Assembly (NCBI GenBank): GCA_036852015.1
Contig: JAANDG010000232.1
Location: 124,001 to 188,000 of the forward strand
Reading direction: 5' to 3'
Length of the DNA stretch: 64,000 nucleotides
From: Pelodera strongyloides
Lineage: Eukaryota; Nematoda; Chromadorea; Rhabditida; Rhabditidae
Position numbers and translations under genes: made by a program. Shown here piece by piece: positions 35,201-52,257 of the stretch; positions within the stretch are counted from its first letter, which is position 1, and every line of letters starts with the position of its first letter. The notes under the pieces were generated by a model. The model searched no databases. It worked only from the letters and a program-made list of their open reading frames with translations, and was not told the origin of the DNA.

Positions 35201-37364
35201 TGTTCTTTCCATGCTGATTACGACTCGCACTCGGAGTCTTATGTGGTACGTTTTGATAATAATTTATTACGCACAAAGCCAATAAAAAAAAGCAATGTAA
35301 CGTGCAGTTTGTGTTATAAAAAATAAATAAAACATAATAAATCAGTAGTAAAATAAGTCTCAACATTTGGTTTTATTGGTTAGTGTTTTTTCTTTTATTT
35401 GGATTACAATGTTGCTTGAAGTTATGCTGTTGCATAGTGTTAGCTTGTTGATTTATCTTTCTTATAATATTCTCCCTTGTCTTCAGAAGCTATCTGACCT
35501 CTATGAGCGCTACAGAAAATCATATGAAATGGGAAGAAGGGATGATGATGATCAAGAGGAAGAGGTAGGCATTTTTGCTTTATTAATTGTAATGGAACAG
35601 TGTTTTTTTAAATTTGTATCCCGTTGTTTCGCATATCGTAAATGTGCATTACGTGTCACATATACTTTCGGTACATGTGGGGTGTGCGTTTCACGTGCAG
35701 TTTTGGTTTGAGTGATGGTTAGATATGTTTGATTTGTATTATGTCTTATGTGTTCACTTTCAGAATGATGTAACAGAACTGAGTGTTGGAGAGGGGAGAT
35801 CCGATCCCACTGAAGATGCAGCAGCAGGAGAAGGGGAGAGGGAGAGGGACCCATCTCATACTCAACTGGAGCAAACCCAGACCATCCAAACTGATCAACA
35901 GAATGGTTATCAGGAGAGGTAGATTGGTTACTCACCTGTGTCTACTTTGTATTATCTTTTGTCTGATATGTTAGAATATTTCACCGAGTCTCTATTCAGC
36001 GCTCACCCTCAGCAGTCGAATCAGGGTGATGATTCTTGTCATCGTGAAGTGGCCACCGATCAACCAGAAACCAGCACGGCAACAGGTGCCTCATTTATTA
36101 TTTGAGTCTTTAGGAAGAATAGTTCACATACATTAACAGGAACTTCTTTAACGGTTATGGGGCGCTATATTGTGGATTGATTGTGACTAATTGGAATAAA
36201 CGTCTCATCTGTTTAATTCCAGGGCCTTATGAGAATGGTGTGGTTATTCACGACGCAGCTGGTCCTGCTCAATCAGAACAAAAGAGTTGCGAACAAAGTG
36301 TGAGAGGAGATGTTTCGGCTCAGGTAACGTTGAATCGTCGTGTTTCAAAGGCCTAATATTAGGTAGGTGGTGAGATAGCGGGGTTTCCAATCGAGATACC
36401 CAATTAGATATTTCAGAATCATCGTAATGGTTCTCGTTCTCGCGTTCAATCAATGAATGAATGTATTGAAGATGAAGAAGAACAGTGGATAATGGAAGAG
36501 GACCCTGGTGAAGTGGTGGGTTGTATTTTATACAATATTGATGATTATTATCTAAGGCATAGTTCTTAGTTCTTACCCTTTTCAGCCGATCAACCAGTGG
36601 GGACCTAACAGTTATCAGTCGCAGAATGAAAGAAAACATGGAGATGTGATGGAATCTGTGCCTTCAACTTCACAATCGTCTGAATACGTTGTGACGACAG
36701 AAGACAACGGAAACGGACAAAAGGCCGATCCGCCTCCGAGTTCTTCGCGAAAGAGGAAACAGGTAATATTTTATAAAATGATTAATGATTCTCATTGTGT
36801 GAATATGTAGCTCTATGTGCACTTGCTGATTGGTTGATTAGTGATATGACTGTGACTATAATATGGACATTGTGTTTATTTACATTATTCAGGAATATAT
36901 CGAAGAAATTTCTCCATTGTACTGTGTTTTCGTTTGTTTTGTTCTTGATTTTAATAATGTATTTCCATCAGAATCTAAAAGAAGTGGTGGAACGGGAATC
37001 GGAATCTTATCAAAATGTGGTCGATGAGATCAAGATCAAGGACCCCGAGCCAAAGACGAAATTGGCGAAACGAGTAGTGAATAATGTAGGTTTCAACATG
37101 AAGTTACTGAAGTTCTAAAGTTTCCTGATGTGAAGTAAAAACAATTGATTGGTTACGGTCCGAAAAGATTCAAATACTCATAACGGTATAATTAATTCAA
37201 CTAGATTTTATGGATCTTGTGATCTTTAGCTTCGCGGTATATGTATATGTTATTGCCTAACGTTACCGTTTATCTCTTTTCTTCAGAGTGCAATTGCACC
37301 TGCGCAATCCGTTCGGAGGTCTACGAGATGTACACGGAAGAGCAACAGACTGTCACCCAGCTGA
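29198..37364 (+). CDS. Integrase-derived zinc-finger protein (29 exons, 986 aa), probable domesticated transposon gene
   Basis: Twenty-nine exons join with every phase matching, totalling 2,961 nt: 29198-29323, 29577-29711, 29810-29956, 30304-30435, 30674-30811, 31014-31094, 31218-31351, 31501-31579, 31802-31882, 32067-32123, 32242-32323, 32421-32513, 32795-32892, 33135-33199, 33416-33503, 33837-33959, 34062-34143, 34342-34425, 34727-34801, 34930-34996, 35140-35245, 35487-35564, 35764-35918, 36000-36085, 36223-36323, 36417-36515, 36586-36762, 36972-37085, 37287-37364. Order: C2H2 finger (C150, C153, H171, H176); second C2H2 finger (C185, C190, H203, H208); a FLYWCH/WRKY-GCM1-like zinc domain with YCRKSEH, CCPAHI and FHYGHN (about 235-312); an rve integrase fold (about 371-525) with IDIVEM, FIWARPLQDSFD, DRWAEIVHFVTLKKNA and TPFELMFGRE; a Cys-rich segment with FCACGTSGQCPL and SCCKELGTKECSF; and an acidic, low-complexity tail with SSSRKRKQ. 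The integrase resembles the Ginger/KRBA2/SCAND3 group, but the second catalytic Asp region (normally SDNG) reads GYSASMSYEL. The exon 4 donor (GTTGTG) is the weakest join. Confidence 0.85.
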
Positions 37365-37397
37365 TATATTAACATAAATACATTGGTTATGATCTCA

Positions 37398-37403
37398 AAT
37401 AAA
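37398..37403 (+). terminator. Poly(A) signal of the integrase-derived gene
   Basis: AATAAA occurs 34 bases after the TGA at 37362-37364, giving a short 3' UTR and supporting the last exon. Confidence 0.7.
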
Positions 37404-37817
37404 GCTTTATGATTTCCAATGTTTTTATGTCTTCTATTACGAATTAAACAAGCAAACGAGTTATTTCTGTTGCGCGCAGTATCTTTTGTATCGAGATGCC
37501 GGAAATCATCACAAGTTACAGAAATGCGTAACTGTGCATTGGTTCATTGGAGTTTTAATTCTAGTTTCTGCGCGAATTCGTAATATCATGTTTGTAGTCC
37601 GTGGTTAGTTGTATTTAAGTTCAAGGTTTCGTGCGCCAGCGAAAGTTACGTATCTATTATCAGTCGCTCTCTTGTCTGTGAAAAGTGCACAACTGATATG
37701 AGCATTCTTTGATCAGACCCAACACTTCTTTGGGGTTGTTCAGTATTGCGGCGGTTTTGAAATGTTTATTGTATTCATCATTGTAAAACTTCTCTCGTTT
37801 TTAATTGTATTCTCTTA

Positions 37818-37992
37818 TTTAAAGCGAAATGCTAGCCCCTTTGGAAAATTTGCATATGAAAAAGAAATCCTATATATCCTATGTTAATTTTGTACGATTG
37901 CCATGGACGATCGCATACACAATTAGCATAGGATACATAGGATTTGCTTATCATATGCAAATTTTCCAAAGGGGCTAGCATTTCGCTTTAAA
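37818..37992. mobile_element. 175-bp MITE just upstream of the oxidoreductase start
   Basis: The first 42 bases (TTTAAAGCGAAATGCTAGCC and on) are an almost perfect inverted repeat of the last 42, around a core with a second internal palindrome (ATCCTATGTT / AGCATAGGAT). The ends include TTAA. It shares only the outer 11-12 bases with the CCGGCC-type elements. The position implies that it now forms part of the promoter region. Confidence 0.85.
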
Positions 37993-38021
37993 TTAAACCT
38001 GGATTTTCAATAGGAGAGGCT

Positions 38022-42174
<4,153 letters not shown>

Positions 42175-42180
42175 AATAAA
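42175..42180 (+). terminator. AATAAA immediately after the oxidoreductase stop
   Basis: TAG is followed directly by AATAAA. If used, the 3' UTR would be only about 20-30 bases, which is short but possible. No other close signal is obvious. Confidence 0.4.
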
Positions 42181-43054
42181 ATAGAAAGTTGTTTAGGCAA
42201 CGATTATATGCAATGAGGTTTTCACACTTTACAGTCTTGGATCCTGTAGAAAAAAAACCTTAGAAAAAAATACAGTAGTTATTTGTGTGATCCTGGTCCT
42301 GAGCCTTTCATTCACTAAATTTTCCCTGAAAAAATATGCCCGTGAATCCGTTTGATCCCAGAAAATTCTGAGCCCAGATGTCAGAATATCGATCGTCGTA
42401 TTTGCTTCCAATATTCCTAGTGTTCATTTCTCTTACGGACCTTTTTTACAAGATAGCAAGAAATTACATAATAAGTACAATGCAATTAATTATTTTATCA
42501 TATCGTGGGAATCACCCTTCGTGTAATTAATATTCACCATAATCACCATATACGCAGATTCACACAATGTAATTAATCGTTATACTGCTCTGGCCTACTG
42601 GAATATCTGGAAGGTCATAAAATCTGATTTTGTCATGTGTTATCATAATAAACGAGGATTGCTTCGAAATGTTTATTTATTGAAAAAAAAGCAAAACAAT
42701 TGATTTCATGAAAATTACGATAAACACGGAATTATTCATTCAACAGTAACAGTGTGTATTTCATTTGAGGATGGCAAAAAATGTGCACACGAAACAGAGT
42801 TACACATATTTATTGGGACCTTCGCATGGTATGATTTGTCAATGGTCAATGGCCCACCATGAAAACCAAAAGTTCTCGTATAATTGAAGTACGTGTCAAG
42901 GATCTACTCTACAGAGAATAGTTATGCAGTTCGATGCTCTGGAAATGATACATGATGCACTGACTCTCAGCGCCAGAGTCACTCTTCCCATCTTTGCATT
43001 CATAATCATAATCTCTTATTCGGAAATTCCATCACTGACGAAACTTGTCGTGCA

Positions 43055-43250
43055 AGCCGCATGACAAAGGCGTGCATCGTGCATTTGGCAACGTGGTGGC
43101 GTGAAAAATGCACGCGAAACATGTACGGCGTGCAACTTGCCCGCCGTTATCACGCCGCTTACACGCCAAAAGCTCACACCAAATGGCGTGGGCACGGCGT
43201 GCGACTTGCACACCGTGCCGTTGCCGCTTGCACGCCAATTTTGTCGTTGC
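43055..43250. repeat. GGCGTGC/GCACGCC word cluster
   Basis: GGCGTGCAACTTGCCCGCC, GGCGTGCGACTTGCACACCG and the complementary GCACGCC/ACACGCC words recur about ten times within 200 bases in both orientations. The cluster is CpG-rich in an AT-rich setting and generates mirror-image ORFs on both strands, which I do not regard as genes. Confidence 0.7.
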
Positions 43251-43739
43251 AGTCGCGATTGAGGACAGGCCTGAAGCCCTGTACAGCATTGCACAGTATC
43301 AGTTCAGAGTTCGGACTCTTCACTTGGAGTCCTAACATACATCCAACAGAATTAGAGCCCTGCGTTGATAGGCCCTTGAACCTTGGAATAATATTCTTTC
43401 TCGTACAACCGCTATGAAAAAAATCCACAACAGCATAAAGCGGAATGAGTGTTTAAGAACAGTTGAAGCTCTTTTTTTTAGCTGCGCAATAACATTTGAT
43501 GCTAATTATTTTGCAGAGTTGTGCTGCTAACCTTTGATTGGGATATTTTTTTATTTTCGTTGACATCTCCATGATATTTTATCTTCTGGAGACTATATTT
43601 TATAACACCACATGGTTTGAACATTCTCCCGTTCGTCCTTGCACAAGTTGAAGTAAGACAATATCAGTATGGGACAGGACACATTTCCCTTGGGACGACT
43701 TCTCAACTTCAAGATTTAGATTCCTACACCTCGCTCACT

Positions 43740-43905
43740 CCCCCCCCTCTCCCTCCCTCTATTCTCCCTCTCTCTCTATTCTCCCTTTCTCTCTATTCTC
43801 CCTCTCTCTCCCTCTCTCTCTCTCTATTCTCCCTCTCTCTCTATTCTCTCTCTCTCCCTCTCTCTCTCTCTATTCTCCCTCTCTCTCCCTCTCTCTTCTC
43901 TTTCC
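43740..43905 (+). repeat. CT-rich microsatellite (CTCTCTCTATTCTCCC units)
   Basis: Repeated CTCTCTCTATTCTCCCTCTC blocks of varying length, about 165 bases. Simple sequence with no gene evidence. Confidence 0.95.
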
Positions 43906-45627
43906 AATTTCCCTTTTAGTGCCCCTATCGTCTCTTCCATTTCTGCCCCTATTTCACTCCTTCTCAACCGCCCTCACTATATCGATTCTTGTTTACGGCC
44001 CTTTCTTAGACTTGGACACTTAGACTACGTATCCAGTATCCACTATCCGCTTATCTAAGTTCCAGGCGATGATCCGTCTGCACTATGCTTAACACTTTAT
44101 TATTTTGTCTTATTATACACGTACTCTCTCTCATCAACTGTTACTACAAACCCTATCTAACCTCACTCACAAGCCTCGGCTCTCGGCAATCTCTCTTTCA
44201 TAGTGTATTTCGTTCAAAGGTTTCCCTGCTCGATATATTATTTGCCCAGCTTTACTATTATATTGGCCCGATCTAGATATTCCAGTTTTGGTTTTGGTTT
44301 TATTGCAATTGGTTTAAATAGGTGATTGGTTTTATGTGACTTATTTATTTGATCGTTTTCATAATCATAAGTTAGTGACATTTTTGAATTTTTATTTTTT
44401 TTTCTGATTTTTTGTGGATATGTGGTCTCAGGCATAATAATGGGGTGATTTGCACTTTATGGGAATATATATAATATACGTTTGCATAATATTTTTTAAT
44501 TGTTTTCTTGATTACTCATTGACATCGAACGACTACATTGTCAGTTCATAGTTCATGGTAATATGGCACCATATTTTGTCCAAACCGTTAATTTATTTCA
44601 GTATTATTCATAAAAAATATGGACATAAATTATAATTCCAATAAAACTTGTGTAATTTCGTAACTTGGGGGCGGAGTTTGAAAATTTGAATTTTGTGTTG
44701 GTCGGTGCGAGGGTGACATTTATATGTGCGTATTATCGCCCCATCCTGCCGTGCCTATTAGCCTATTCTCCACATCAGTTGAACTTTCGTATCTTTAAAA
44801 AATTTATCTTGGAGAGTCTAATAAACATTGAGCAATACCACTGTTTACTCTAGTGTTAAAAGTGTTACCACTTTATTGACTTTATTTATCCTAATTTGAA
44901 TATTTTTAACTTTTCAACGAGTTTCAGACAAACTGGTTTAATAGGGGCAGATCCACCAAAAAATGGCATTGAGCTTGGGATAGGTGCACTCTTTTTATAG
45001 TTATTTTCAACAAATAACTTCTAAAATGATTTTCTGTCTGCTTCCACTTCCAAAATAATTTCACAAGCAATATATCATTTTAATTGACGCATCCGTCATA
45101 TTGCCCTACTCGATCTTTTTTCCAAATTCCGAAAAAAAGCAATTTACCCCTGTCCGATCCCATATAAGTCATCAAAACATTGCAGAATTTTTTTTATTTA
45201 AATTGTTCCAAAAAGTCTTTTGGAGTCTTGAAGTCGCTTTCTTTAGTATTTATTACAATTTTGAAAACTATAGCCATGGTAAGAAGTTTAGCAATACATT
45301 CACACAAAAGTATAGCAATGTATGGTTAGCTTGCTCTTGGTTTTCCTAATAATTTATTCTCAAACCAAAAGAATGACATAGAAAAAGGCGCTCGCAAATT
45401 CTACGCAACGCAGTCAATTGTGAAATTTGCCATTGAATAAGCAATGTTCTGTGTACTACGCTCAGTGGAAATAATTGGGAGATTGCAAAGAAACAATTAA
45501 TATTGATGATGTACATCTGAAATACTCTTTTTTTAAAGTCAAACTGTCAATGTACATTCTCAGAATGCTACCCTAGATTGCTGTATTTTGGACCTTTTTT
45601 GGATAATTTAAAAGTCGCGATGAATGA

Positions 45628-45750
45628 GGCAGGGAGGGAGAGAGAGAGAAGAATTAGAGGGATTGATGTATAGGAAGCAGAGAGAAGGAGAGGGTAAGGG
45701 AGAGGGAAGTATAGAGAGAGAATAAGAGAGAGAGACAGAGAGAGAGAATA
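45628..45750 (+). repeat. GA-rich microsatellite
   Basis: GGGAGAGAGAGAGA runs interrupted by AAGTATAGAG and ATAAGAG, about 120 bases; the complement of the CT-type tracts elsewhere in this region. Confidence 0.95.
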
Positions 45751-46139
45751 ATTTACTTGTCTAGCATATTGTATTTCCACTACTAATCGACTAATGTTTC
45801 CCTCGCAACATGTGAAACTTTGCACTCTTTGCATACAAACACACATGCACATGCATCCATATCCATGTATAGCCATAGCAGACATTCCAATTTCCACTTA
45901 TTATTTGTCCACAACTTTATGAGGCTATGATTTTGACATTAGTGTGCACCTAACAATACTAATGCACCGTAATCATACACAAAACAGAACTGGCTCACCA
46001 CCGTGCCAGATGTACGGTATACTGTATACAGTGAGATTTTCTGTGTCTAACTCTAAAAGGATTATTCGCCGAGATTTTCGACTAAAAAGCAAAACTACTT
46101 GCAAGCATGTCAAAACACAGCAATGATTAATCAACCAAA

Positions 46140-46245
46140 GACCGCGATTGCGCTGCGTGTCTAACGAGGCAAACAGATGCGCAGCGACATTGTGGCGCAC
46201 TGGCAGGTGTGCCACAAGTGTGCCACAGGTGCGCCAGCAGGAGCT
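46140..46245. repeat. GTGCCACAGGTGCGCCA word cluster
   Basis: GCGCACTGGCAGGTGTGCCA, CAAGTGTGCCACAGGTGCGC and related words repeat with a loose 10-17 base period. It resembles the clusters at 43055 and 50060 in size and CpG content but uses its own word. Confidence 0.55.
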
Positions 46246-46465
46246 TTATTATACTTGACGCGCGCCCACTGCCCGACTTGATCATCTAGCATTATTCGAA
46301 TTTGTCATAATCATGTGAACGTTTCGTGGAATTCTTTTCTTGTATTTCGCCGTCGTAACCCTTGCTAATCCCTCAAGCAATCGACGCTTTTCGTGTTTAC
46401 AAAAACGAATGAAGCTCTTTTCCTCTTTTCTCTTCTCTTAGTAATGGCTAGTTTACACCTGCACA

Positions 46466-46467
<2 letters not shown>

Positions 46468-46522
<55 letters not shown>
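46468..46522 (+). repeat. CT dinucleotide microsatellite
   Basis: About 55 bases of CT repeats with two CTAT interruptions. Confidence 0.95.
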
Positions 46523-46527
<5 letters not shown>

Positions 46528-48239
46528 TTGCACTTTTCTCACTTCTCACTTTCTACTATTTCTACATTTCCTGACAAACACATTTATTTTCCGCTCTTTT
46601 TCATTAAACCCAGCAATCTCATCTTGCTGCAAACATTTCAAACACTGTTTACTCTTCATGAAAGTCAAGGGCAAAGCTTGTCTGGAACATAACATTGCGT
46701 ATGATATTACACGGACACTTCACATATGTTATTGTTTGCGAAGTGTATCTCACTATTTGTAACCGAAACGTTTATTATAATAAATAGATTTTTGTTGTCG
46801 CACTCTGATGAGCTATTTGCGAGCGTCCTTTTAGTAACAGTAATTTGCTGGTAATAATGAGTAACTTTTTTAAAATCGTTGTTGAATCCTAGCTGGAGAA
46901 TTTTCTTGCAGAATCAATCGTCATAAGGTTTGTTTGACGGTTTCTTATGGTTTGTGATGGTTCCTGTTCGATCGCGAGTCCTAGAACGCTTTTTGAATTA
47001 TTTATGTCCTCACGGTGTATCCGCATGAACTTTGTACTATATCTCACTCAGTCAGACACTTTTTTCCGCGGCAAACGATTCTTTTTCCCATCTTTCTTCC
47101 TTTGAATAGTGTTGTTTTCCTCGCAAAAGTGCAACACATGTTAATGTGCCTTTGTGTGTGAGAAAACTCCACAATTCCCCCTTTCCGTATAGGCAATATC
47201 AAACGAGTTTTGAATGTATGCCCTAGTAGAGCCTTTGCTCTATTGTAAATCGATAAAAACTACAGTAAGGTTTTGTGCAGTCGGCTCAAAGAAAGTGCTG
47301 GAGCTTCACGGTTCCAAAATAATCAAATGAAGTTTTTCGTCGAGCAGAAGAGGAGGTGGTTGAACAGTTTCCGAGTTGAGTTCTGGAATCGAATCTGAAT
47401 AGTTAGGTGAAGCGTCCGAAAATGTTACAATTGAAGGTTGATATTGCAATTTTCAATGTGGAATTAGATTCCTATCCTACACCTACATTTCTTGTTCAAT
47501 CAGTTAAATAAATCTGTTCAAATGAGCCTGTTATTATCAATTTCCAATTCACTGTTCCTAATTTTCAATTCACTGTTCCTACATCTTCATTCACATTTGC
47601 ATGTGAACATTCTAGTCCCCGCAATCCGTCTTCGTTGTGGTCTTTGACTGGCAATATGCCAATATCAAGTGCACTGCCCCCCCATTCATAGGAGACGGAG
47701 GAACCTATTTGGTGACGTTCCCATTTTTTTTTCGTGTGCCAAACCATTTGGTGACCACTTAGCGACCTTGCCTTGACAAGTTTTCTCGAAAACCGTCGCA
47801 ACTAGTCACCATGTGTTGAGAATTTGAGAAGCGTTTTTATACACAGAATTAATTCTGGACGTGCCGTGCGATACAATTGAAATTGGCCGGTATGATAATC
47901 CATAAAACGAACATTATTTTCTGAAATATTTTAGCAAGTCAGACGGGTATTTCGCAGATATAAAATAGATCCAGAAGGTTGATGAAATCTTTCGTAGGTG
48001 TCGTGGAACTTGTGTCGGACGGAAAAAAAGTTATTCTCGCTTTGCTATATAGAGTTATATCTAAGAATCCTAAAAAGTTGAAATATTACTCTTGCCACTA
48101 ACGTTGTAGGAAATAACTCAAAATTTAAATGTGGCCCAGTTGAGCTTTTAATTACAGCCGTTGTTTCCATCCGCCTAAAACTTCCCATGTTGGGCAATGG
48201 CCCCTGACCACTTTCATGCCTTTTCCGAAGGGCTCTTTC

Positions 48240-48380
48240 ATCCTTTCTCCCTCTCTCCCTCACTCTCCATCTCCCTCTCTATCTCCCCTCGCTCGGTTCC
48301 TCGCTCCCTCTCTATCCCTCCCTATATTCCTCCCTCCCTCCCTCCCTCTCCCTCCCTCTTCCTCTCTCCATCTCCCTGAG
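48240..48380 (+). repeat. CCTCTCTCC/CCTCCCTC microsatellite
   Basis: A pyrimidine-only tract of about 140 bases with CTCC and TCTC units. The Ser/Pro/Leu ORF through it is a simple-sequence artefact. Confidence 0.9.
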
Positions 48381-50059
48381 TTCCTTCACTAAAACTCGCT
48401 CCCCCAGCCAAACACCATACACCCAATTTTTTGTGTTTCCCGCCAATACTCCGCACCATTGCCAGTTGACTGCGAAATGCTAATCCTGAAAATCGTTCTT
48501 ATTTGAATAAAGTGAATGTGAACGAATCATAGTGGTCATGGTGTTGGTGTCTGTATAAAAATACCCGAGCAAGAGGTCACCGCTGTCCACATTCCTGTGA
48601 TTGTTAATTTTCCAAATTCTTAATTTTTCTGCGTTGATATTTTATGTGCTTACTTTCAATCGATATCAATAATTACCTCTATTGTGATGTGAAATTTCAT
48701 TCTCTGTACTTCACATGTTTATGTTCTTTCTTTGCTTTGTTTGTTTGTTTGCACGCAAATATTTTTTTCCTTATCGAACATGTCTTCCCTATCAGTTTAC
48801 GACGGAATCGTCAAGAGAAAACAGATTATTCGCACTTATTAACACTTCGGCAGACTCTAGACTTCAGAATTCCATTGGTTTTTTTGTAAACTAAATTGTC
48901 ATCTAGTAAAATGTCGCATATGTGAACTTTGGCTTCTATTTTAAGTACAACTTAAATCATTGTAATTAAAAGATAAGTTAATGTTGTAAATCCAAATTTT
49001 ATGTTATTGTTTGTGAAAAATAAATATCGACAGTTGATCCTACTGTAGCCCTTGCTGCATCCTTTCATTTTATTTATTGATTGCATTCGAGTGAAATTGT
49101 TTTGTTTTTCACTCAAAAAGTACCGTAAACTTTCGGATTTGATGTTGTCAACACGTAACCGAGGTTCCTCTTTGTTTTTCACGTATTTCCACACTAACAT
49201 CTTGCACGATGATTTATTTATTATTTCAATGTAATTTCATGTGTCCTCTCATCTTTATGAAAACATCATTAATTTTTATATTAACCTATCACCTTTGTGG
49301 TGTAATAAATTATTATTATTATTATTATCTTTAGTAGCCTTTCTATATTCTATTCATTTTACGGTTTGTCTAATAATGATCACCATAACTATACATCGAT
49401 TCGTTGTCGTTTAAATCAAGATCGTGTCAGATAGTGTCTGACAGTTGGTAAATTCCATTGCTAATTGTAAGCTTTATGTCTTGTGCCAAATTAGCAGCAC
49501 GGTAAGTAAGCTATCCTTCAGTTCTTCGAGAACTTGTTTTCCAGCACATTCCAGCACACCACGCCTCAAGTATGGAGAATTAACCCAATAACCTTGCACA
49601 CACCTAATTCAGGCTCTAGGCATTCTTTATCTCCGGGTAACGAATTCCTGCAATGTGAAAAAAAACATGGATGGCTTATTATTGGAAAGAAAGGGACGTG
49701 TGATTTGTGTTTTCCCTTTTATTCTCTTTTTTTTTACCTTTGGTAATATTGGGCCATCAAGCAAGTAATAAATGTTAGTAGATAAGCCTCCACCTTTTGT
49801 CATCCAGTTCAATTTCTGTTGTTTTGTTTCTATGCGTATGCTTAGTAATTGTCCGTTTCACTGCAATTCCCGATGTCTGCTCATTATTTCCGCTCCTGCC
49901 TGTGCCACAAATAACTATACAATACACCGCCTATCTTTCACGGGATATGGCACCTGTTGTTGAGAAAATAAGACATTAGCATACGAAAGTGATTTAGTGA
50001 TTTTCATTACGCTGCTTTTGTCGATCTGACTTCTGGCATCGAGCCATTGTTTTAACAGT

Positions 50060-50155
50060 ACAGTGATGGCGCAGCGAAAGACTGGCGCAAAAATGCTGCG
50101 CGGCGGGAATGTGGCGAGAGTCTGGCGAGTGCAAAACTCCAAACAGGGCTGCGTG
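50060..50155. repeat. TGGCGCAG/TGGCGAG word cluster
   Basis: TGGCGCAGCGAAAGACTGGC, GCTGCGCGGCGGGAATGTGG and GTCTGGCGAGTG repeat the core TGGCG(C/A)A about six times in 90 bases. Confidence 0.5.
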
Positions 50156-51484
50156 TGCAGGTGCTCTGTGTCATAATAGACATCGGTCATATTTCCGCGC
50201 AAGTTATTCGCCACACATCACCTGCGTTTTATCATTTACCAAACTTTATTGGGTAATGAGAAAACAATTACTTTTCATACAAAATCAATAAAAAAAAATT
50301 GCGTATGGTTAGTCGAAAATTCTGATGGTGCCAATTAAATTTTGAACGCAATGCCCGTTTAATTGATTTCAAGCCGAGCATGTGTATATTTGTATGTATA
50401 TCCGTATCTTCCGTTCCCTCAAATGTGTTCTCAATTGTTGCTAAGTGACCAAAACGTTCCCTTCAATTGCTTAAAGTTCAAATTCAACTATCGGACAAAA
50501 AAAGTATCGAAAAAGTATGAAAAGAGCGTCTCGCTGGCACCATCTGGCTTCAATCACCACAAAATGTCAACCCGGACTAGTCACTTTAGATTTTGTACTC
50601 AAAATGTTTCCATAGTACTAATAATACATATAGAACTACTAAATATGCAATTTAAGTAATTATGGAACCACTAACATTATGTGTTTGTATGTTCGTGGAA
50701 ACTTGTATGTTCGTGGAGTAGCCGTATCTTGCGCCAAACTACTGTAATAATTTATTTTCTCTGCAAGATCATTCTGCAGAAAATTACGGAATGTTATACT
50801 TTTATTATCACATACCGCACACTATCATTGCTTTAGATGTCTGCGGAGGAAGGTCATTGCGATATATAGAAATTTATTGACTAGATTAAAAGTTTTATCT
50901 GATGTATCTCTGAGTATGTGTCTTAGATATATTTTTGCGGGAGTTAAACATCGATTACGAATACATTAACTTCTCACTGTAATTTTCAAATGCCGCTCGA
51001 TTCTGCGATATTTATTCAACATTTATACATTGTACCCATAACTCAGCGGCTGAGTCATGCAAAAATCCATTAGGTATTCCGACTATTCCGAGCAGGGAGT
51101 TTTCGCCAATAAAGGCTTTTTATTAATAGTCAACTTTGTTTAATATTTATTCAATCCATAATTAATGTTTTTGTTTACATCTACTTGTTCTGTCTGGCTT
51201 TATCTTGGACGTAATTTATTTGTGTGTTATCATTCGTTTACTCAGTAAATACAATGTTTGTTGTTTTGCACGCCGGACCACAAATTTGTCTTCGTTTAAT
51301 TGATTTCAATTAACATTCTGGTTGTTTTTCTCGAATCTATATAATGGTACGCCTCGCGTGTCTGTCTTACCCATCATTGTGTCTTTTTATTGTCCAAATT
51401 CAGCGGGTTCAATTTCTTTCCATAAAAGGACTCTCCAATACTTTGAACGCACACAAATTCCGAATATTCAAGTAATTTACGCAG

Positions 51485-51543
51485 AGAGAGAGAGTCAAGA
51501 GAGAGAGAGGGAGAGAGAGATAGAGAGAGTCAAAGAGAGAGAA
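51485..51543 (+). repeat. GA microsatellite
   Basis: About 60 bases of GAGA repeats with GTCAA and TAG interruptions. Confidence 0.9.
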
Positions 51544-51787
51544 GAAACTTGTCTTTATACTATTGTTATTTTAAGCGCAGACGACTATGGTCAGACACCG
51601 TATCGTTTACGAAAGAAAGCGTTTTCTGAAAGTCTGCTCTCTGTATGCAAATTCAATTCAAATATTGATCGGAAAAGATGTCGAAAAACATTGAACTGGG
51701 CGTTTTTGTATGTTTTTCCGTACTCACTGCCTCTCGTGTAAAAAGAATTTATGGAAAGTCGGCCTTGAATCGGTGTTTTATTTGCAG

Positions 51788-51872
51788 TCTCCCTCTCCCT
51801 CTCTCTCTATACTTCCCAATCTTTCTTTCTTCCTTCGTTCTCTCTCTATTTTTCTCTCTGTGTTTCTCTATC
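51788..51872 (+). repeat. CT-rich microsatellite
   Basis: CTCCCTCTCCCTCTCTCTC followed by interrupted TTTCTCTC runs, pyrimidine-rich for about 85 bases. Confidence 0.85.
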
Positions 51873-52257
51873 TCTCCCACCTGTAAATCATCGTATGCAT
51901 GCCTTCCTTTCATTCTACAAATACACTAGTGTACATGTTTCTTTATATTTCACCAATGTTTGCCCATTGAAGTTTATGTTTGCGCACACATTCCCGATCA
52001 GATTCCTTATATCCAAGAAGAGATAGATGTCTGACATAAGGCCTTTCATTTATCCTCGCTTTTCTAATATGTATGTTGTTGTGTACCCGATCTTATCGTG
52101 TTTCTGCACACGCTGAATTTAGTTTCTACTGTACTCGAACTTTCAGACTTTCACCTATGTGGTCTACTACTGTACTTATGGAGTCTGCTAAATATGTCGA
52201 AGTACATTTAAATTCCTTTGTCTTTTTTTGCTGTATACTACTCTAAACATGGCTGAA

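Larger units (their letters stand above)
37365..38021. other. Intergenic region before the oxidoreductase gene
   Basis: It holds the 3' UTR of the integrase-derived gene, about 400 bases of unremarkable AT-rich sequence, and a complete MITE at 37818-37992 that ends about 20 bases before the acceptor-like CAATAG of the next gene. Confidence 0.5.

Noticed and set aside
35919..35922. In-frame TAG after exon 23 read as the end of the integrase-derived gene
   Set aside because: A donor GTAGAT starts there and six further exons (36000-37364) chain in phase to a stop with a poly(A) signal 34 bases on.
43016..43428. Four overlapping ORFs of 75-118 codons on both strands
   Set aside because: They are mirror-image translations of the GGCGTGC/GCACGCC word cluster, with no splice or family support.
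47565..47801. A 78-codon minus-strand ORF
   Set aside because: No conserved motif, no chaining exons, and the length is expected by chance in this sequence.
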